A stretch of 64,000 bases of DNA from Pseudomonas sp. H3(2019) (GCF_007713465.1 NZ_VMSG01000019.1:62001-126000), one strand, 5' to 3'. Counted from the stretch's first letter, positions 36,460 through 46,394 are shown. Notes: generated by a model from the letters alone, not told the origin. Numbers and translations: made by a program.

Positions 36460-37491
36460 TTAATAGCTGGTTTCGGGCAGGCTGGCGATGATCGAGCGGT
36501 AGCTGTTCATGCGCTGCTGTTGCACGCGGCCTTCTTCCAGTGCCTTGAGCAGGGCGCAACCGGGTTCGCGGTCGTGCTTGCAGTCGCGGAAGCGGCAGGT
36601 GCCGATCAAGTCGTTGAACTCGATGAAACCGGCTTCGACGTCGGCGCGACTGACGTGGCCCAGGCCGAATTCCCGAATACCCGGGGAGTCGATCAGCTCA
36701 CCGCCGCCGGGGAAGTGGAACAACCGCGCGGTGGTGGTGGTGTGGGTGCCCTGGCCGGACAGCTCGGACAAAGGGCCGACACGGGTTTCGACTTCCGGCA
36801 GCAGGCTGTTGACCAGCGAAGACTTGCCGACGCCGGACTGACCGACGAACACACTGATGCGCCCGTCCAGTTGCTCCTGCAGTTTCTCCATGCCGTTGCC
36901 GTGGTGCGCCGAGACTTCCAGCACCGGGTAACCCAGCGTGCGGTAGACCGCCAGCAAGGCATTCAGCGCCGGGGCATTCTGCTCGTCGATCAGGTCGAAC
37001 TTGTTGAGCAGCAGCAACGGGCGAATGCCGGCGTGTTCGGCGGCGACCAGGTAACGGTCGATCAGGTTGGCGTGAGGTTCTGGCAGCGGGGCGAAGACGA
37101 TCACGATCATGTCGACGTTGGCCGCTACCGGTTTGAGCTGGCCGCGGCTGTCGGGGCGGCACAGCTCGGTGTTGCGCGGCAATTGCGCAACGATCACGCC
37201 GATACCCTGGTTGCCGGCGCGCCAGACTACCTGGTCGCCGGTCACCAGCGCAGGCAGGTTGGCCCGCAAGTGGCAGCGGAACACCTGGCCGGCGAGTTCA
37301 CCGTCGCGGGCTTCGACCTCGACCTGAACGCCGAAGTGAGCGATCACCAGGCCCGTTTGCTCAGGGCCAAGGTCACCGCCCTCGAGCGCTTCGACGGCGG
37401 AGGATTCGCGTTTGGCGGCGCGGGCAGCGCGCTCACCTTGAATCTTTTCGATGCGCCAGTTTTGACGACGATTGAGTTGGCGTTTGGCCAT
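36460..37491 (-). CDS. rsgA: ribosome small-subunit-dependent GTPase A
   Basis: RsgA (EngC, YjeQ) helps the maturation of the 30S subunit. The 343-aa protein has the circularly permuted GTPase order: G4 (NKFDLID), then G1 (GQSGVGKSS, about residue 217), then G3 (DSPGI). An N-terminal OB-fold precedes it and a C-terminal zinc knuckle (CRFRDCKHDREPGC) follows. The start at 37491 has GGAAC upstream. Confidence 0.96.
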   Translation of the reverse strand: MAKRQLNRRQNWRIEKIQGERAARAAKRESSAVEALEGGDLGPEQTGLVIAHFGVQVEVEARDGELAGQVFRCHLRANLPALVTGDQVVWRAGNQGIGVIVAQLPRNTELCRPDSRGQLKPVAANVDMIVIVFAPLPEPHANLIDRYLVAAEHAGIRPLLLLNKFDLIDEQNAPALNALLAVYRTLGYPVLEVSAHHGNGMEKLQEQLDGRISVFVGQSGVGKSSLVNSLLPEVETRVGPLSELSGQGTHTTTTARLFHFPGGGELIDSPGIREFGLGHVSRADVEAGFIEFNDLIGTCRFRDCKHDREPGCALLKALEEGRVQQQRMNSYRSIIASLPETSY

Positions 37492-37598
37492 GGGTGTTCC
37501 GTGTGGATAATGCAGCGATTAGGTAAAACGGCCGCGAGTTTAGCACGCCCCGAGAGTCCTCTAGGCTAAACTGCATGCCTACGCCGAGGAGCCGACAC

Positions 37599-38141
37599 AT
37601 GCAAAACCCGCAGAACCTGATTTGGATCGATCTGGAAATGACCGGTCTGAACCCTGACACCGATGTCATCATCGAGATGGCCACCATTGTCACCGACAGC
37701 AATCTCAACACCTTGGCCGAAGGCCCGGTAATCGCCATTCACCATAGCGACGAGATCCTGGCGGGCATGGACGAGTGGAACACCCGTCAACACGGTGGCT
37801 CCGGCCTGACCCAGCGGGTACGCGACAGCCGCATCAGTATGGCTGAAGCGGAAGCTCAGACCATCGCCTTCCTGGAAAAGTGGGTGCCGAAGGGCAAGTC
37901 GCCGATCTGCGGCAACAGCATTTGCCAGGACCGGCGCTTCCTTTATACGCACATGAAGGCGCTGGAAAGCTACTTCCACTACCGCAACCTCGACGTCTCT
38001 ACCTTGAAGGAGCTGGCCGCACGCTGGGCTCCTGAAGTGCGAGACAGCTTCAAGAAGGGCAGCACGCACCTGGCGCTGGACGACATCCGCGAGTCGATCG
38101 CCGAGCTGCAGCACTACCGCCAGCATTTCATCAAGTTCTGA
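37599..38141 (+). CDS. orn: oligoribonuclease
   Basis: Orn degrades 2-5-nt RNAs and pGpG, the product of cyclic-di-GMP breakdown. The 180-aa protein is a DEDDh exonuclease: Asp11 and Glu13 (WIDLEMTG), GNSICQDRRF, and the C-terminal HLALDDIRESI with the catalytic His and Asp. The ATG at 37599 is preceded by GAGGAG. It is divergent from rsgA by 107 bp. Confidence 0.97.
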   Translation: MQNPQNLIWIDLEMTGLNPDTDVIIEMATIVTDSNLNTLAEGPVIAIHHSDEILAGMDEWNTRQHGGSGLTQRVRDSRISMAEAEAQTIAFLEKWVPKGKSPICGNSICQDRRFLYTHMKALESYFHYRNLDVSTLKELAARWAPEVRDSFKKGSTHLALDDIRESIAELQHYRQHFIKF

Positions 38142-38163
38142 TCCTGCGGCGCCAGTTCCGGCC

Positions 38164-38232
38164 CCATCGCGAGCAGGCTCGCTCCCACACTGGATTGCGT
38201 TGTTCCTGTGGGAGCGAGCCTGCTCGCGATGG
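38164..38232. repeat. REPIN: paired inverted REP (GTGGGAGCGAGC family, C-to-G variant)
   Basis: CCATCGCGAGCAGGCTCGCTCCCACA at 38164-38189 pairs with its exact complement at 38207-38232. The arms carry GCAGGCTCG rather than the GCAAGCTCG of the other copies. Confidence 0.9.
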
Positions 38233-38339
38233 TGTCCGCCCAGCCGCGGGGGATGGAACGGAGGTAGATTCTACTGCGCCCCCTTTTGGTGCCCAGACGA
38301 TCTGAGTAGACTGCGCGCCTTCTCGTAAGGACCGCCGCC

Positions 38340-38951
38340 ATGTTGTTGATGCTCTACCTGATTGCCATTACTGCTGAAGCCATGACTGGCGCGTTGTCTG
38401 CCGGTCGGCGTGGCATGGATTGGTTTGGCGTGGTGCTGATCGCCTGCGTGACGGCTCTGGGCGGTGGTTCGGTGCGTGACGTGCTGCTCGGGCACTACCC
38501 GCTGACCTGGGTCAAACACCCGGAATACCTGGTGTTGACCTCGGCTGCGGCAATGCTCACGGTCTTTACCGCACGCTGGATGCGCCATCTGCGCTCGCTG
38601 TTCCTGGTACTCGACGCCGTAGGGTTGGTGGCGTTCACCCTGATCGGCTGCATGATTGCGCTGGAAACGGGCCACGGCATGTTGGTGGCGTCGGTCAGCG
38701 GAGTGATCACTGGAGTGTTCGGCGGCATCCTGCGTGACATCTTCTGCAACGACATCCCGCTGATCTTCCGTCGCGAGCTCTACGCCAGCGTCTCGTTCGC
38801 TGCCGCGTGGTGCTACATGCTCTGCCTTTACCTGCAATTACCCGGCGAACAGGCGATCCTGATCACCTTGTTTGGCGGCTTCCTGCTGCGCTTGCTGGCG
38901 ATTCGTTTCCACTGGGAAATGCCCAAGTTCGTCTATAACGACGAAGCCTGA
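38340..38951 (+). CDS. TRIC/UPF0126-family membrane protein
   Basis: The 203-aa protein has about seven hydrophobic helices and belongs to the bacterial trimeric intracellular cation channel (TRIC) relatives, formerly UPF0126 (YicG). The family motif TALGGGSVRDVLLG recurs in its second half as GVFGGILRDIFCND, a two-repeat layout. Its ATG has AAGGA nine bases upstream. The biological cargo is unknown. Confidence 0.88.
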   Translation: MLLMLYLIAITAEAMTGALSAGRRGMDWFGVVLIACVTALGGGSVRDVLLGHYPLTWVKHPEYLVLTSAAAMLTVFTARWMRHLRSLFLVLDAVGLVAFTLIGCMIALETGHGMLVASVSGVITGVFGGILRDIFCNDIPLIFRRELYASVSFAAAWCYMLCLYLQLPGEQAILITLFGGFLLRLLAIRFHWEMPKFVYNDEA

Positions 38952-38966
38952 CACCACAAACCCACA

Positions 38967-38995
38967 AGGAGCTGGCGCAGGCTTCGCCAGCTCCT
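38967..38995. repeat. single REP-type hairpin between the TRIC gene and queG
   Basis: AGGAGCTGGCG, 7 bases, CGCCAGCTCCT form an 11-bp perfect stem. It overlaps the end of queG by two bases and lies between convergent genes. Confidence 0.75.
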
Positions 38996-40058
38996 ACGAG
39001 AGTCCGTGTTGTTTCAGGGCCCATTGCACATGCTCACGTACCAACTCCGATGGGTAATCGGCCCGTGCCTTCAGGGCTTCCAGTACCGGAATCGTTGAAG
39101 GCGCATTGCCAAGCCCGACGGCCAGGTTGCGCAGCCAGCGCTCATAACCGGCACGGCGCAGCGGCGAGCCTTCGGTGCTGCTGAGGAATTTGTCTTCATC
39201 CCACATGAACAGTTCCGCCAACTCGGCGTTGTCGAGGTTGTGTCGCGGTTTGAAATCGCTTTCGCCGGACGGGCGGGCGAAGCGGTTCCACGGGCAAACG
39301 ATCTGGCAATCATCGCAACCGAACACCCGATTGCCGATCAGCGGCCGCAAGTCTTCGGGAATTGCCGTTTTCAGCTCGATGGTCAGGTACGAAATGCAGC
39401 GGCGGGCGTCCAGCACATAGGGGCCGACAAAGGCCTTGGTCGGGCAGATGTCCAGACACGCCGTGCAGCGCCCGCAGTGTTCGGTGCTGTGAGGCGGGTC
39501 TACCGGCAGCGGCAGGTCGACGAACAGCTCGCTCAAGAAGAAGTAACTGCCGGCCTTGCGGTTCAGCACCAGGGTGTTTTTGCCGATCCAGCCGAGACCC
39601 GCCTGTTCGGCGATGGCTTTTTCCAGCACCGGGGCGCTGTCGACGAAAGCCCTGTAGCCGAAGGGGCCGATGACCTGCTGAATCTTTTCGGCCAGCTGCT
39701 GCACGCGTTTGCGGATCAGCTTGTGATAGTCGCGGCCCAGGGCATAGCGCGAGACGTAGGCTTTTTCCGGTTGGCCCAGACGCTTGGCCATTTCAGTGTC
39801 GCCCGGCAGGTAGTCCATGCGCAGCGAAACCACCCGCAGCGTGCCCGGCACCAGTTCTTCCGGATGTGAGCGTTTACTGCCGTGGGCACCCATGTAGTCC
39901 ATCTCACCGTGGTAGCCGGCTTCGAGCCAGCGCTCCAGGTGTTGTTCATGCTCAGCCAGGTCCAGACCACTGATGCCGACTTGTTGAAAGCCCAACTCGC
40001 GGCCCCAGTCTTTGATCGATTGGGCGAGAGCAGGAAGATCTGTGGTAATTGCGGGCAT
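38994..40058 (-). CDS. queG: epoxyqueuosine reductase QueG
   Basis: QueG performs the last step of queuosine synthesis in tRNA, reducing epoxyqueuosine. The 354-aa protein has the two 4Fe-4S motifs (CGRCTACLDICPT and CDDCQIVCPWN) typical of the enzyme and C-terminal HEAT-like repeats. The start at 40058 gives MPAITTDLP. It is divergent from nnr, 63 bp apart. Confidence 0.96.
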   Translation of the reverse strand: MPAITTDLPALAQSIKDWGRELGFQQVGISGLDLAEHEQHLERWLEAGYHGEMDYMGAHGSKRSHPEELVPGTLRVVSLRMDYLPGDTEMAKRLGQPEKAYVSRYALGRDYHKLIRKRVQQLAEKIQQVIGPFGYRAFVDSAPVLEKAIAEQAGLGWIGKNTLVLNRKAGSYFFLSELFVDLPLPVDPPHSTEHCGRCTACLDICPTKAFVGPYVLDARRCISYLTIELKTAIPEDLRPLIGNRVFGCDDCQIVCPWNRFARPSGESDFKPRHNLDNAELAELFMWDEDKFLSSTEGSPLRRAGYERWLRNLAVGLGNAPSTIPVLEALKARADYPSELVREHVQWALKQHGLS

Positions 40059-40121
40059 GAGACAGGGGAAACCGGAGCTGAGGTGCGTATAATTCTGCCA
40101 GACATCGGAGCCCGAAGACGC

Positions 40122-41621
40122 ATGCCGCAGACAAAACACCATTTACCCGACGCGCTGTACAGCGCCGCCCAGGTCCGGGCGCTCGATGCACGGCTGATTG
40201 CGGCCGGGACAACGGGTTTCGAATTGATGCATCGGGCGGCTCGTGCCACTTGGCGGGCGATGGTCCGGCACTGGCCGACGGCCACTGAACTCAGCGTGTT
40301 GGCGGGCCACGGCAATAATGCCGGGGACGGTTATCTGGTGGCGGTGCTGGCCTTGCGAGCCGGCTGGCAGGTGCGAGTGCTGGCGGTGGTCGAACCGTCG
40401 CGCCTGCAGGGCGATGCCGCGCTGGCGTATGCCGAAGCGCTGGCCGCCGGGGTTGTCGTCGAGGCTTGGTCACCTGCCATCGAGTTGCGTGGTGTGGTGC
40501 TGGATGCGCTGTTGGGCACCGGTCTGAGCGGCGAGGTGCGCGAACCTTATGTTGCCGCGATCGAGGCGATCAATGCCTGTGGCCTGCCCGTTGCAGCGGT
40601 GGATATCCCGTCCGGCCTGTGCGCCGATACCGGGCGAGTCCTCGGGGTTGCGGTTCGGGCCGACCTCACCGTGACGTACATCGGCCTCAAGCTTGGGCTG
40701 TTTACCGGCGATGCGGCGGATCAGGTGGGGGAGTTGCAGTTCAACAATCTGCAAGCCGACCCGCAGATCGTCGCTGAAAGCACCGTCAGTGCTTATCGTC
40801 TGACCCCCGGCAACCTGCCGCGCCCGGCTACTCGGGCGCCGAGCGCTCACAAAGGCCGATTCGGTCACGTCCTGCTGATCGGTGGCGATCGAGGTTTCGG
40901 TGGTGCCATTCTCTTGAGCGCCCAAAGTGCCCTGCGCAGTGGCGCGGGCATGGTGTCTCTGGCCACCCGTAGCGAACATGTGCCGGCCGCATTGGCGCGG
41001 GTGCCCGAAGTCATGGTGCTGGGCGCTCACTCGGCCAACCAACTGATGGGCCCGCTCGGGCAAGCCAGTGTGCTGGTGGTCGGGCCGGGCCTCGGCAAGG
41101 GCGCGTGGGGTCGTAGCTTGTTGTCGGCGGCGGCCAATGCCCCGTTGCCGCAGGTGTGGGACGCCGACGCGCTGAATCTGCTGAGCCTGGGTGACGTACG
41201 TCTGCCGAAGGATTGCGTGATCACCCCGCATCCAGGCGAGGCGGCGCGATTATTGGGGATTTCCACGGCTGAGGTCCAAGCCGATCGCCCTGCTGCGGCC
41301 CATGCCTTGAGCAAAAAATACACAACCACCGTCATTCTCAAAGGGGCCGGCAGCCTGATTGCCAGTCCCGATGGTCGTTTGGCGCTGTGCCATCAAGGCC
41401 ATCCGGCCATGGCCTCCGCGGGTCTGGGCGATGTACTGGCCGGACTGGTCGGCGCCTTGCTGGCTCAGGGCCTGAACGCATTCGATGCGGCTTGCCTGGC
41501 GGTCTGGTTGCACGCCAATGCCGGCGAACGTGAAGGTAAATCTGGCCGGGGGCTGGCGGCCAGCGATCTGATTCCCGCCATTCGTCAGTTGCTGGAGGAG
41601 CAAGCACCGTGTCTGAAGTAA
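40122..41621 (+). CDS. nnr: bifunctional NAD(P)H-hydrate epimerase / ADP-dependent NAD(P)H-hydrate dehydratase
   Basis: The enzyme repairs NAD(P)H that has been hydrated by damage. The 499-aa protein has an N-terminal epimerase domain (VLAGHGNNAGDGYL near residue 63, VDIPSGLCADTG) and a C-terminal dehydratase domain of the ribokinase-like fold (KGRFGHVLLIGGDRG, TPHPGEAARL, AGLGDVLAG). The first ATG at 40122 is used. It overlaps tsaE by 13 bp. Confidence 0.95.
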   Translation: MPQTKHHLPDALYSAAQVRALDARLIAAGTTGFELMHRAARATWRAMVRHWPTATELSVLAGHGNNAGDGYLVAVLALRAGWQVRVLAVVEPSRLQGDAALAYAEALAAGVVVEAWSPAIELRGVVLDALLGTGLSGEVREPYVAAIEAINACGLPVAAVDIPSGLCADTGRVLGVAVRADLTVTYIGLKLGLFTGDAADQVGELQFNNLQADPQIVAESTVSAYRLTPGNLPRPATRAPSAHKGRFGHVLLIGGDRGFGGAILLSAQSALRSGAGMVSLATRSEHVPAALARVPEVMVLGAHSANQLMGPLGQASVLVVGPGLGKGAWGRSLLSAAANAPLPQVWDADALNLLSLGDVRLPKDCVITPHPGEAARLLGISTAEVQADRPAAAHALSKKYTTTVILKGAGSLIASPDGRLALCHQGHPAMASAGLGDVLAGLVGALLAQGLNAFDAACLAVWLHANAGEREGKSGRGLAASDLIPAIRQLLEEQAPCLK

Positions 41622-42079
41622 CCCTGTATCTGGCCAATGAAGACGCCATGGTCACGTTGGGCAACCGTATCGCTCAAGTGACTGAAGGGCACGGCATCAT
41701 CTTTCTGGACGGTGACCTGGGGGCGGGTAAAACCACCCTGTCGAGGGGCATTATTCGTGGCTTGGGGCATGTTGGGTCGGTAAAAAGTCCGACCTTCACT
41801 TTGGTCGAACCCTACGAGATCGGTGACATTCGCGCCTTCCACTTTGACCTGTATCGACTGGTCGATCCGGAGGAGCTGGAGTTTCTTGGCATTCGTGACT
41901 ACCTCGAAGACGATGCACTGTGTCTGATCGAGTGGCCCCAGAAGGGTGCAGGCTTTTTGCCAAAGCCCGACCTGACCATTACCATTAGCCCGCATGACAG
42001 CGGGCGTTCGCTGAATCTGTCGCCCCAGGGTTTGCGTGGCGAGTCTTGGTGTGCCGCTTTGGCATTGGAATTCAAATAA
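41609..42079 (+). CDS. tsaE: tRNA threonylcarbamoyladenosine biosynthesis ATPase TsaE
   Basis: TsaE is the ATPase that drives t6A synthesis with TsaB and TsaD. The 156-aa protein has the P-loop GDLGAGKTT (about residues 35-43), the SPTFTLVEPY segment and the LDPEE-like LVDPEELEFLG and LIEWP motifs. It starts with a GTG inside the end of nnr. Confidence 0.96.
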   Translation: MSEVTLYLANEDAMVTLGNRIAQVTEGHGIIFLDGDLGAGKTTLSRGIIRGLGHVGSVKSPTFTLVEPYEIGDIRAFHFDLYRLVDPEELEFLGIRDYLEDDALCLIEWPQKGAGFLPKPDLTITISPHDSGRSLNLSPQGLRGESWCAALALEFK

Positions 42080-42094
42080 ATGATGGGGTTAGGT

Positions 42095-43516
42095 ATGCGC
42101 TTTCGCGCGTTGGTTGCTGTCGTAGGAATGCTGCTTACGGCACTGGCCGTCGACGCTGTGGCCGCGACAAAGGTCAACAGTGTTCGTTTGTGGCGGGCGC
42201 CGGATAACACCCGACTGGTGTTTGATCTGTCTGGCCCGGTCCAGCACAGCGTCTTTACCCTGACGGCTCCGGATCGTCTGGTGATCGATATCAATGGCGC
42301 CGTCCTTGGCGCACCGCTGAAGGTCTCTACCGCCAATACCCCGATTACCGACATGCGTTCGGCTCAGCGCACGCCGACCGATCTGCGGGTGGTCATAGAC
42401 CTGAAAAAAGCCGTCACCCCGAAAAGCTTCGTGCTGGCGCCGAATGCGCAGTACGGCAACCGACTGGTGGTCGATCTGTTCGACAACGCCGCCGATGCCG
42501 CTCCGCCACCGGCGCCGACCCCGGCCCCGACTGTTGCCACCGTGCCCGCGGTGCCGGTTGCTCCGGTTGAGCCGGAAATCAAGCTGCCACCTGCCCCGGC
42601 CGGCAAGCGCGACATCATCGTGGTCATCGATGCCGGTCACGGTGGCGAAGACCCGGGGGCTTCCGGTTCCCGTGGTCAGCACGAAAAAGACGTGGTGCTG
42701 GCTATCGCTCGCGAACTGCAGCGTCAGGTCAACGGCATGAAAGGCTTCCGGGCCGAGCTGACCCGTACCGGCGACTACTTCATTCCATTGCGTGGCCGTA
42801 CCGAGATCGCCCGCAAGAAGGGCGCCGACCTGTTCGTCTCGATTCACGCCGATGCGGCACCCTCCGCCGCAGCGTTCGGCGCTTCGGTATTCGCCTTGTC
42901 CGAGCGCGGCGCAACGTCCGAGACCGCGCGTTGGCTGGCCGACAGCGAAAACCGCTCCGACCTGATCGGCGGTGCCGGCAACGTCAGTCTCGACGACAAG
43001 GACAAGATGCTTGCCGGCGTACTGCTTGATCTGTCGATGACCGCGTCGCTGACTTCCAGTCTGAACGTCGGCCAGAAGGTATTGAGCAACATTGGCCGGG
43101 TCACCTCGTTGCACAAGCAGCGCGTCGAGCAGGCCGGATTCATGGTGCTGAAGTCGCCGGACATTCCGTCGATTCTGGTGGAAACCGGGTTTATCTCCAA
43201 CGCCAACGAAGCTTCGAAACTGGCGGCGTCCGGCCACCAGCAAGCGCTGGCCCGTTCGATCAGCGCGGGCGTGCGCCAGTTCTTCCAGCAGAACCCGCCA
43301 CCGGGCACCTACATCGCCTGGCTGCGTGATTCCGGCAAGATTGCCCAAGGTCCGCGTGACCACACGGTGCGGCCGGGTGAAACCCTGGCGATGATCGCGG
43401 TGCGTTATCAGGTTTCGCCGGCGACCCTGCGCAGCGCCAACGGCCTGCAGTCCGACGAGCTGAAAATCGGCCAGCACCTGAACATCCCGGGCACCGAATT
43501 GGCGGCCAAGGAATGA
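42095..43516 (+). CDS. amiB: N-acetylmuramoyl-L-alanine amidase AmiB
   Basis: AmiB cleaves septal peptidoglycan in the periplasm during cell separation. After a signal peptide (MRFRALVAVVGMLLTALAVDAVA), it has an AMIN domain (about 25-120), a Pro/Ala-rich linker (about 130-165), the amidase_3 domain (VVIDAGHGGEDPGA, SIHADAAP, LVETGFISN) and a C-terminal LysM (HTVRPGETLAMIA). The ATG at 42095 follows GGGG; an ATG at 42080 is an alternative. It overlaps mutL by 4 bp. Confidence 0.94.
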   Translation: MRFRALVAVVGMLLTALAVDAVAATKVNSVRLWRAPDNTRLVFDLSGPVQHSVFTLTAPDRLVIDINGAVLGAPLKVSTANTPITDMRSAQRTPTDLRVVIDLKKAVTPKSFVLAPNAQYGNRLVVDLFDNAADAAPPPAPTPAPTVATVPAVPVAPVEPEIKLPPAPAGKRDIIVVIDAGHGGEDPGASGSRGQHEKDVVLAIARELQRQVNGMKGFRAELTRTGDYFIPLRGRTEIARKKGADLFVSIHADAAPSAAAFGASVFALSERGATSETARWLADSENRSDLIGGAGNVSLDDKDKMLAGVLLDLSMTASLTSSLNVGQKVLSNIGRVTSLHKQRVEQAGFMVLKSPDIPSILVETGFISNANEASKLAASGHQQALARSISAGVRQFFQQNPPPGTYIAWLRDSGKIAQGPRDHTVRPGETLAMIAVRYQVSPATLRSANGLQSDELKIGQHLNIPGTELAAKE

Positions 43517-45423
43517 ACGATGCCGTGAACACCGCAGCGCGTATCGAGCTGCTCAGCCCGCGACTGGCGAACCAGATTGCCGCCGGTGAGGTGGTTGAGC
43601 GCCCGGCTTCGGTGATCAAGGAGCTGCTGGAAAACAGCCTCGACTCCGGTGCCAAGCGTATCGACGTCGATGTCGAACAGGGCGGCGTCAAGCTGCTGCG
43701 GGTTCGCGACGATGGCAGCGGCATCTCCTCCGATGATTTGCCGCTGGCGCTGGCGCGACATGCCACCAGCAAGATTCGCAATCTCGAAGACCTTGAGCAG
43801 GTGATGAGCCTCGGGTTTCGCGGTGAGGCACTCGCGTCGATAAGCTCCGTGGCGCGTCTGACCCTGACGTCCCGTACTCGAGGTGCCGATCAGGCCTGGC
43901 AGGTCGAGACCGAAGGCCGGGACATGGCGCCTCGCGTCCAGCCAGCGGCCCACCCGGTGGGTACTTCGGTTGAAGTGCGCGACTTGTTCTTCAACACCCC
44001 GGCGCGGCGCAAATTCCTCAAGACCGAAAAAACCGAATTCGATCACCTGCAAGAAGTGATCAAGCGTCTGGCGCTGGCGCGTTTCGACGTGGCATTCCAT
44101 CTGCGCCATAACGGCAAGACCATCCTCAGCCTGCACGAAGCCCATGACGACGCGGCTCGCGCCCGGCGTGTGGCGGCGATCTGCGGTGCGGGCTTCCTGG
44201 AGCAGGCGCTGCCGATCGAGATCGAGCGCAATGGCCTTCATCTGTGGGGCTGGGTCGGGTTGCCGACCTTTAACCGCAGCCAGGCAGACTTGCAGTATTT
44301 CTTTGTGAATGGCCGTGCGGTGCGCGACAAACTGGTGGCCCACGCGGTGCGCCAGGCCTATCGCGACGTGCTGTTCAACGGTCGGCACCCGACGTTCGTG
44401 CTGTTTTTCGAAGTCGATCCGGCGGGCGTCGACGTCAACGTGCATCCGACCAAACACGAAGTGCGCTTCCGTGACGGGCGCATGGTCCACGACTTCCTCT
44501 ATGGCACCTTGCACCGCGCCTTGGGCGACGTGCGTCCGGAAGATCATTTGGCTGCGCCCGTCGCGACGGCCGTGGTCAGGCCGACCGGCATCGAAGCCGG
44601 CGAGTTCGGCCCGCAAGGTGAGATGCGTCTGGCAGCCAATGCGTTGCTGGAGCAGCCGCAGGCACAGCCGTCCTTTAATACGACGGCGGGCTCGGGCGCC
44701 GGCGCTGGTTATCAGTATCAATACACGCCGCGTCCGCAGTCGGGGGTGCCGGTGGCCGAAGCACAGGCTGCCTATCGCGAATTTTTTGCGCCGCTGCCTG
44801 AAGCCAATGCCACGGCACTACCTGACGGTCAGGGCGATATCCCGCCGCTGGGGTATGCGCTGGCGCAACTCAAAGGCATCTACATTCTTTCGGAAAACGC
44901 CCAAGGGCTGGTGCTGGTGGACATGCACGCCGCGCATGAGCGAATCATGTACGAACGGCTGAAAGTCGCGATGGCCAGCGAAGGCCTGAGTGGCCAACCG
45001 CTGTTGGTGCCGGAGTCGATTGCGGTCAGCCAGCGTGAAGCCGATTGCGCCGAAGAGCACGTCAGCTGGTTCCAGCGCCTCGGCTTCGAACTTCAGCGTC
45101 TGGGCCCGGAAACCCTGGCGATCCGGCAGATTCCGGCGTTGCTCAAACAGGCTGAAGCCAATCGCCTGGTTCATGATGTGTTGGCGGACCTGATGGAATA
45201 CGGCACCAGCGACCGGATTCAGGCACACCTGAACGAACTGCTCGGGACCATGGCCTGCCACGGCGCTATTCGCGCCAACCGGCGCCTGGCCTTGCCGGAA
45301 ATGAACGGTCTGCTGCGGGACATGGAAAACACCGAACGCAGCGGTCAATGCAACCATGGCCGACCAACCTGGACCCAACTGGGCCTGGATGATCTGGACA
45401 AACTGTTCTTGCGCGGTCGTTGA
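43513..45423 (+). CDS. mutL: DNA mismatch repair protein MutL
   Basis: MutL couples mismatch recognition to strand removal. The 636-aa protein has the GHKL ATPase motifs (NQIAAGEVVERPASV, DDGSGI and RGEALASI) and the C-terminal endonuclease-type segment VDMHAAHERIMYERL, where the usual Gln of DQHA is Met. A CHGAIRANRRL segment near the end matches the ACHGAxR block. The gene overlaps amiB and miaA (by 1 base). Confidence 0.96.
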   Translation: MNDAVNTAARIELLSPRLANQIAAGEVVERPASVIKELLENSLDSGAKRIDVDVEQGGVKLLRVRDDGSGISSDDLPLALARHATSKIRNLEDLEQVMSLGFRGEALASISSVARLTLTSRTRGADQAWQVETEGRDMAPRVQPAAHPVGTSVEVRDLFFNTPARRKFLKTEKTEFDHLQEVIKRLALARFDVAFHLRHNGKTILSLHEAHDDAARARRVAAICGAGFLEQALPIEIERNGLHLWGWVGLPTFNRSQADLQYFFVNGRAVRDKLVAHAVRQAYRDVLFNGRHPTFVLFFEVDPAGVDVNVHPTKHEVRFRDGRMVHDFLYGTLHRALGDVRPEDHLAAPVATAVVRPTGIEAGEFGPQGEMRLAANALLEQPQAQPSFNTTAGSGAGAGYQYQYTPRPQSGVPVAEAQAAYREFFAPLPEANATALPDGQGDIPPLGYALAQLKGIYILSENAQGLVLVDMHAAHERIMYERLKVAMASEGLSGQPLLVPESIAVSQREADCAEEHVSWFQRLGFELQRLGPETLAIRQIPALLKQAEANRLVHDVLADLMEYGTSDRIQAHLNELLGTMACHGAIRANRRLALPEMNGLLRDMENTERSGQCNHGRPTWTQLGLDDLDKLFLRGR

Positions 45424-46394
45424 TGAGCCAACTCCCTCCAGCGATATTCCTGATGGGCCCGACCGCTGCGGGCAAGACCGATCTGGCTATCGAGCTGACC
45501 AAGGTCCTGCCGTGCGAGTTGATCAGCGTCGACTCGGCGCTGGTTTACCGCGGCATGGACATCGGCACCGCCAAGCCTTCGAAGGAACTGCTGGCCGAGT
45601 TTCCTCATCGGTTGATCGATATTCTTGATCCAGTCGAGGCTTATTCGGCGGCTGATTTTCGCCGGGATGCCCTGCAGGCCATGGCCGAGATCACCGCGCG
45701 TGGCAATATTCCGCTGCTGGTCGGCGGCACAATGCTCTATTACAAGGCTTTGCTCGAAGGACTGGCCGATATGCCGGCGGCCGATCCGCTGGTCCGCGCT
45801 GAAATCGAGGAAGAGGCTGCACGCCTTGGCTGGCAAGCCCTGCACGATCAGTTGGCGGTCATTGATCCGGTGTCGGCGGCGCGAATTCACCCCAATGACC
45901 CGCAGCGACTCAGTCGGGCGCTGGAAGTTTATCGGGTCAGCGGCCAGAGCATGACTGAACTCCGCGCGCGACAATCTGCGCAAAGTACTGAAGCAGGCGC
46001 TTCGGGTCGCCCACAATTGCCCTATACTGTCGCGAACTTGGCTATCGCTCCGGCGAATCGTCAGGTACTGCATGAGCGTATTAAACAAAGATTCACACAA
46101 ATGTTGGAACAGGGATTCATTGACGAGGTCGTAGCCCTGCGTAAAAGAAGTGACCTGCATGCCGGGTTGCCGTCTATACGCGCTGTAGGTTACCGACAAG
46201 TCTGGGATTACCTGGATGGCAAGCTGACGTCAGCCGAGATGCAGGAGCGTGGGATCATTGCCACGCGCCAATTGGCGAAGCGCCAGTTCACCTGGCTGCG
46301 CAGTTGGGCTGATTTACACTGGTTGGACAGCCTCGATTGCGACAATCTGTCACGCGCCTTGAAATACCTTGGAACGGTCTCCATATTGAGCTGA
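45423..46394 (+). CDS. miaA: tRNA dimethylallyltransferase
   Basis: MiaA adds a dimethylallyl group to A37 of tRNAs that read UNN codons. The 323-aa protein has the P-loop GPTAAGKTDLA near residue 14, the VDSALVYRGMDIGTAKP block and the GVVAL-like DEVVAL and RAVGYRQVWDYL motifs. It is preceded by mutL and followed 94 bp later by hfq, the standard order. Confidence 0.96.
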   Translation: MSQLPPAIFLMGPTAAGKTDLAIELTKVLPCELISVDSALVYRGMDIGTAKPSKELLAEFPHRLIDILDPVEAYSAADFRRDALQAMAEITARGNIPLLVGGTMLYYKALLEGLADMPAADPLVRAEIEEEAARLGWQALHDQLAVIDPVSAARIHPNDPQRLSRALEVYRVSGQSMTELRARQSAQSTEAGASGRPQLPYTVANLAIAPANRQVLHERIKQRFTQMLEQGFIDEVVALRKRSDLHAGLPSIRAVGYRQVWDYLDGKLTSAEMQERGIIATRQLAKRQFTWLRSWADLHWLDSLDCDNLSRALKYLGTVSILS

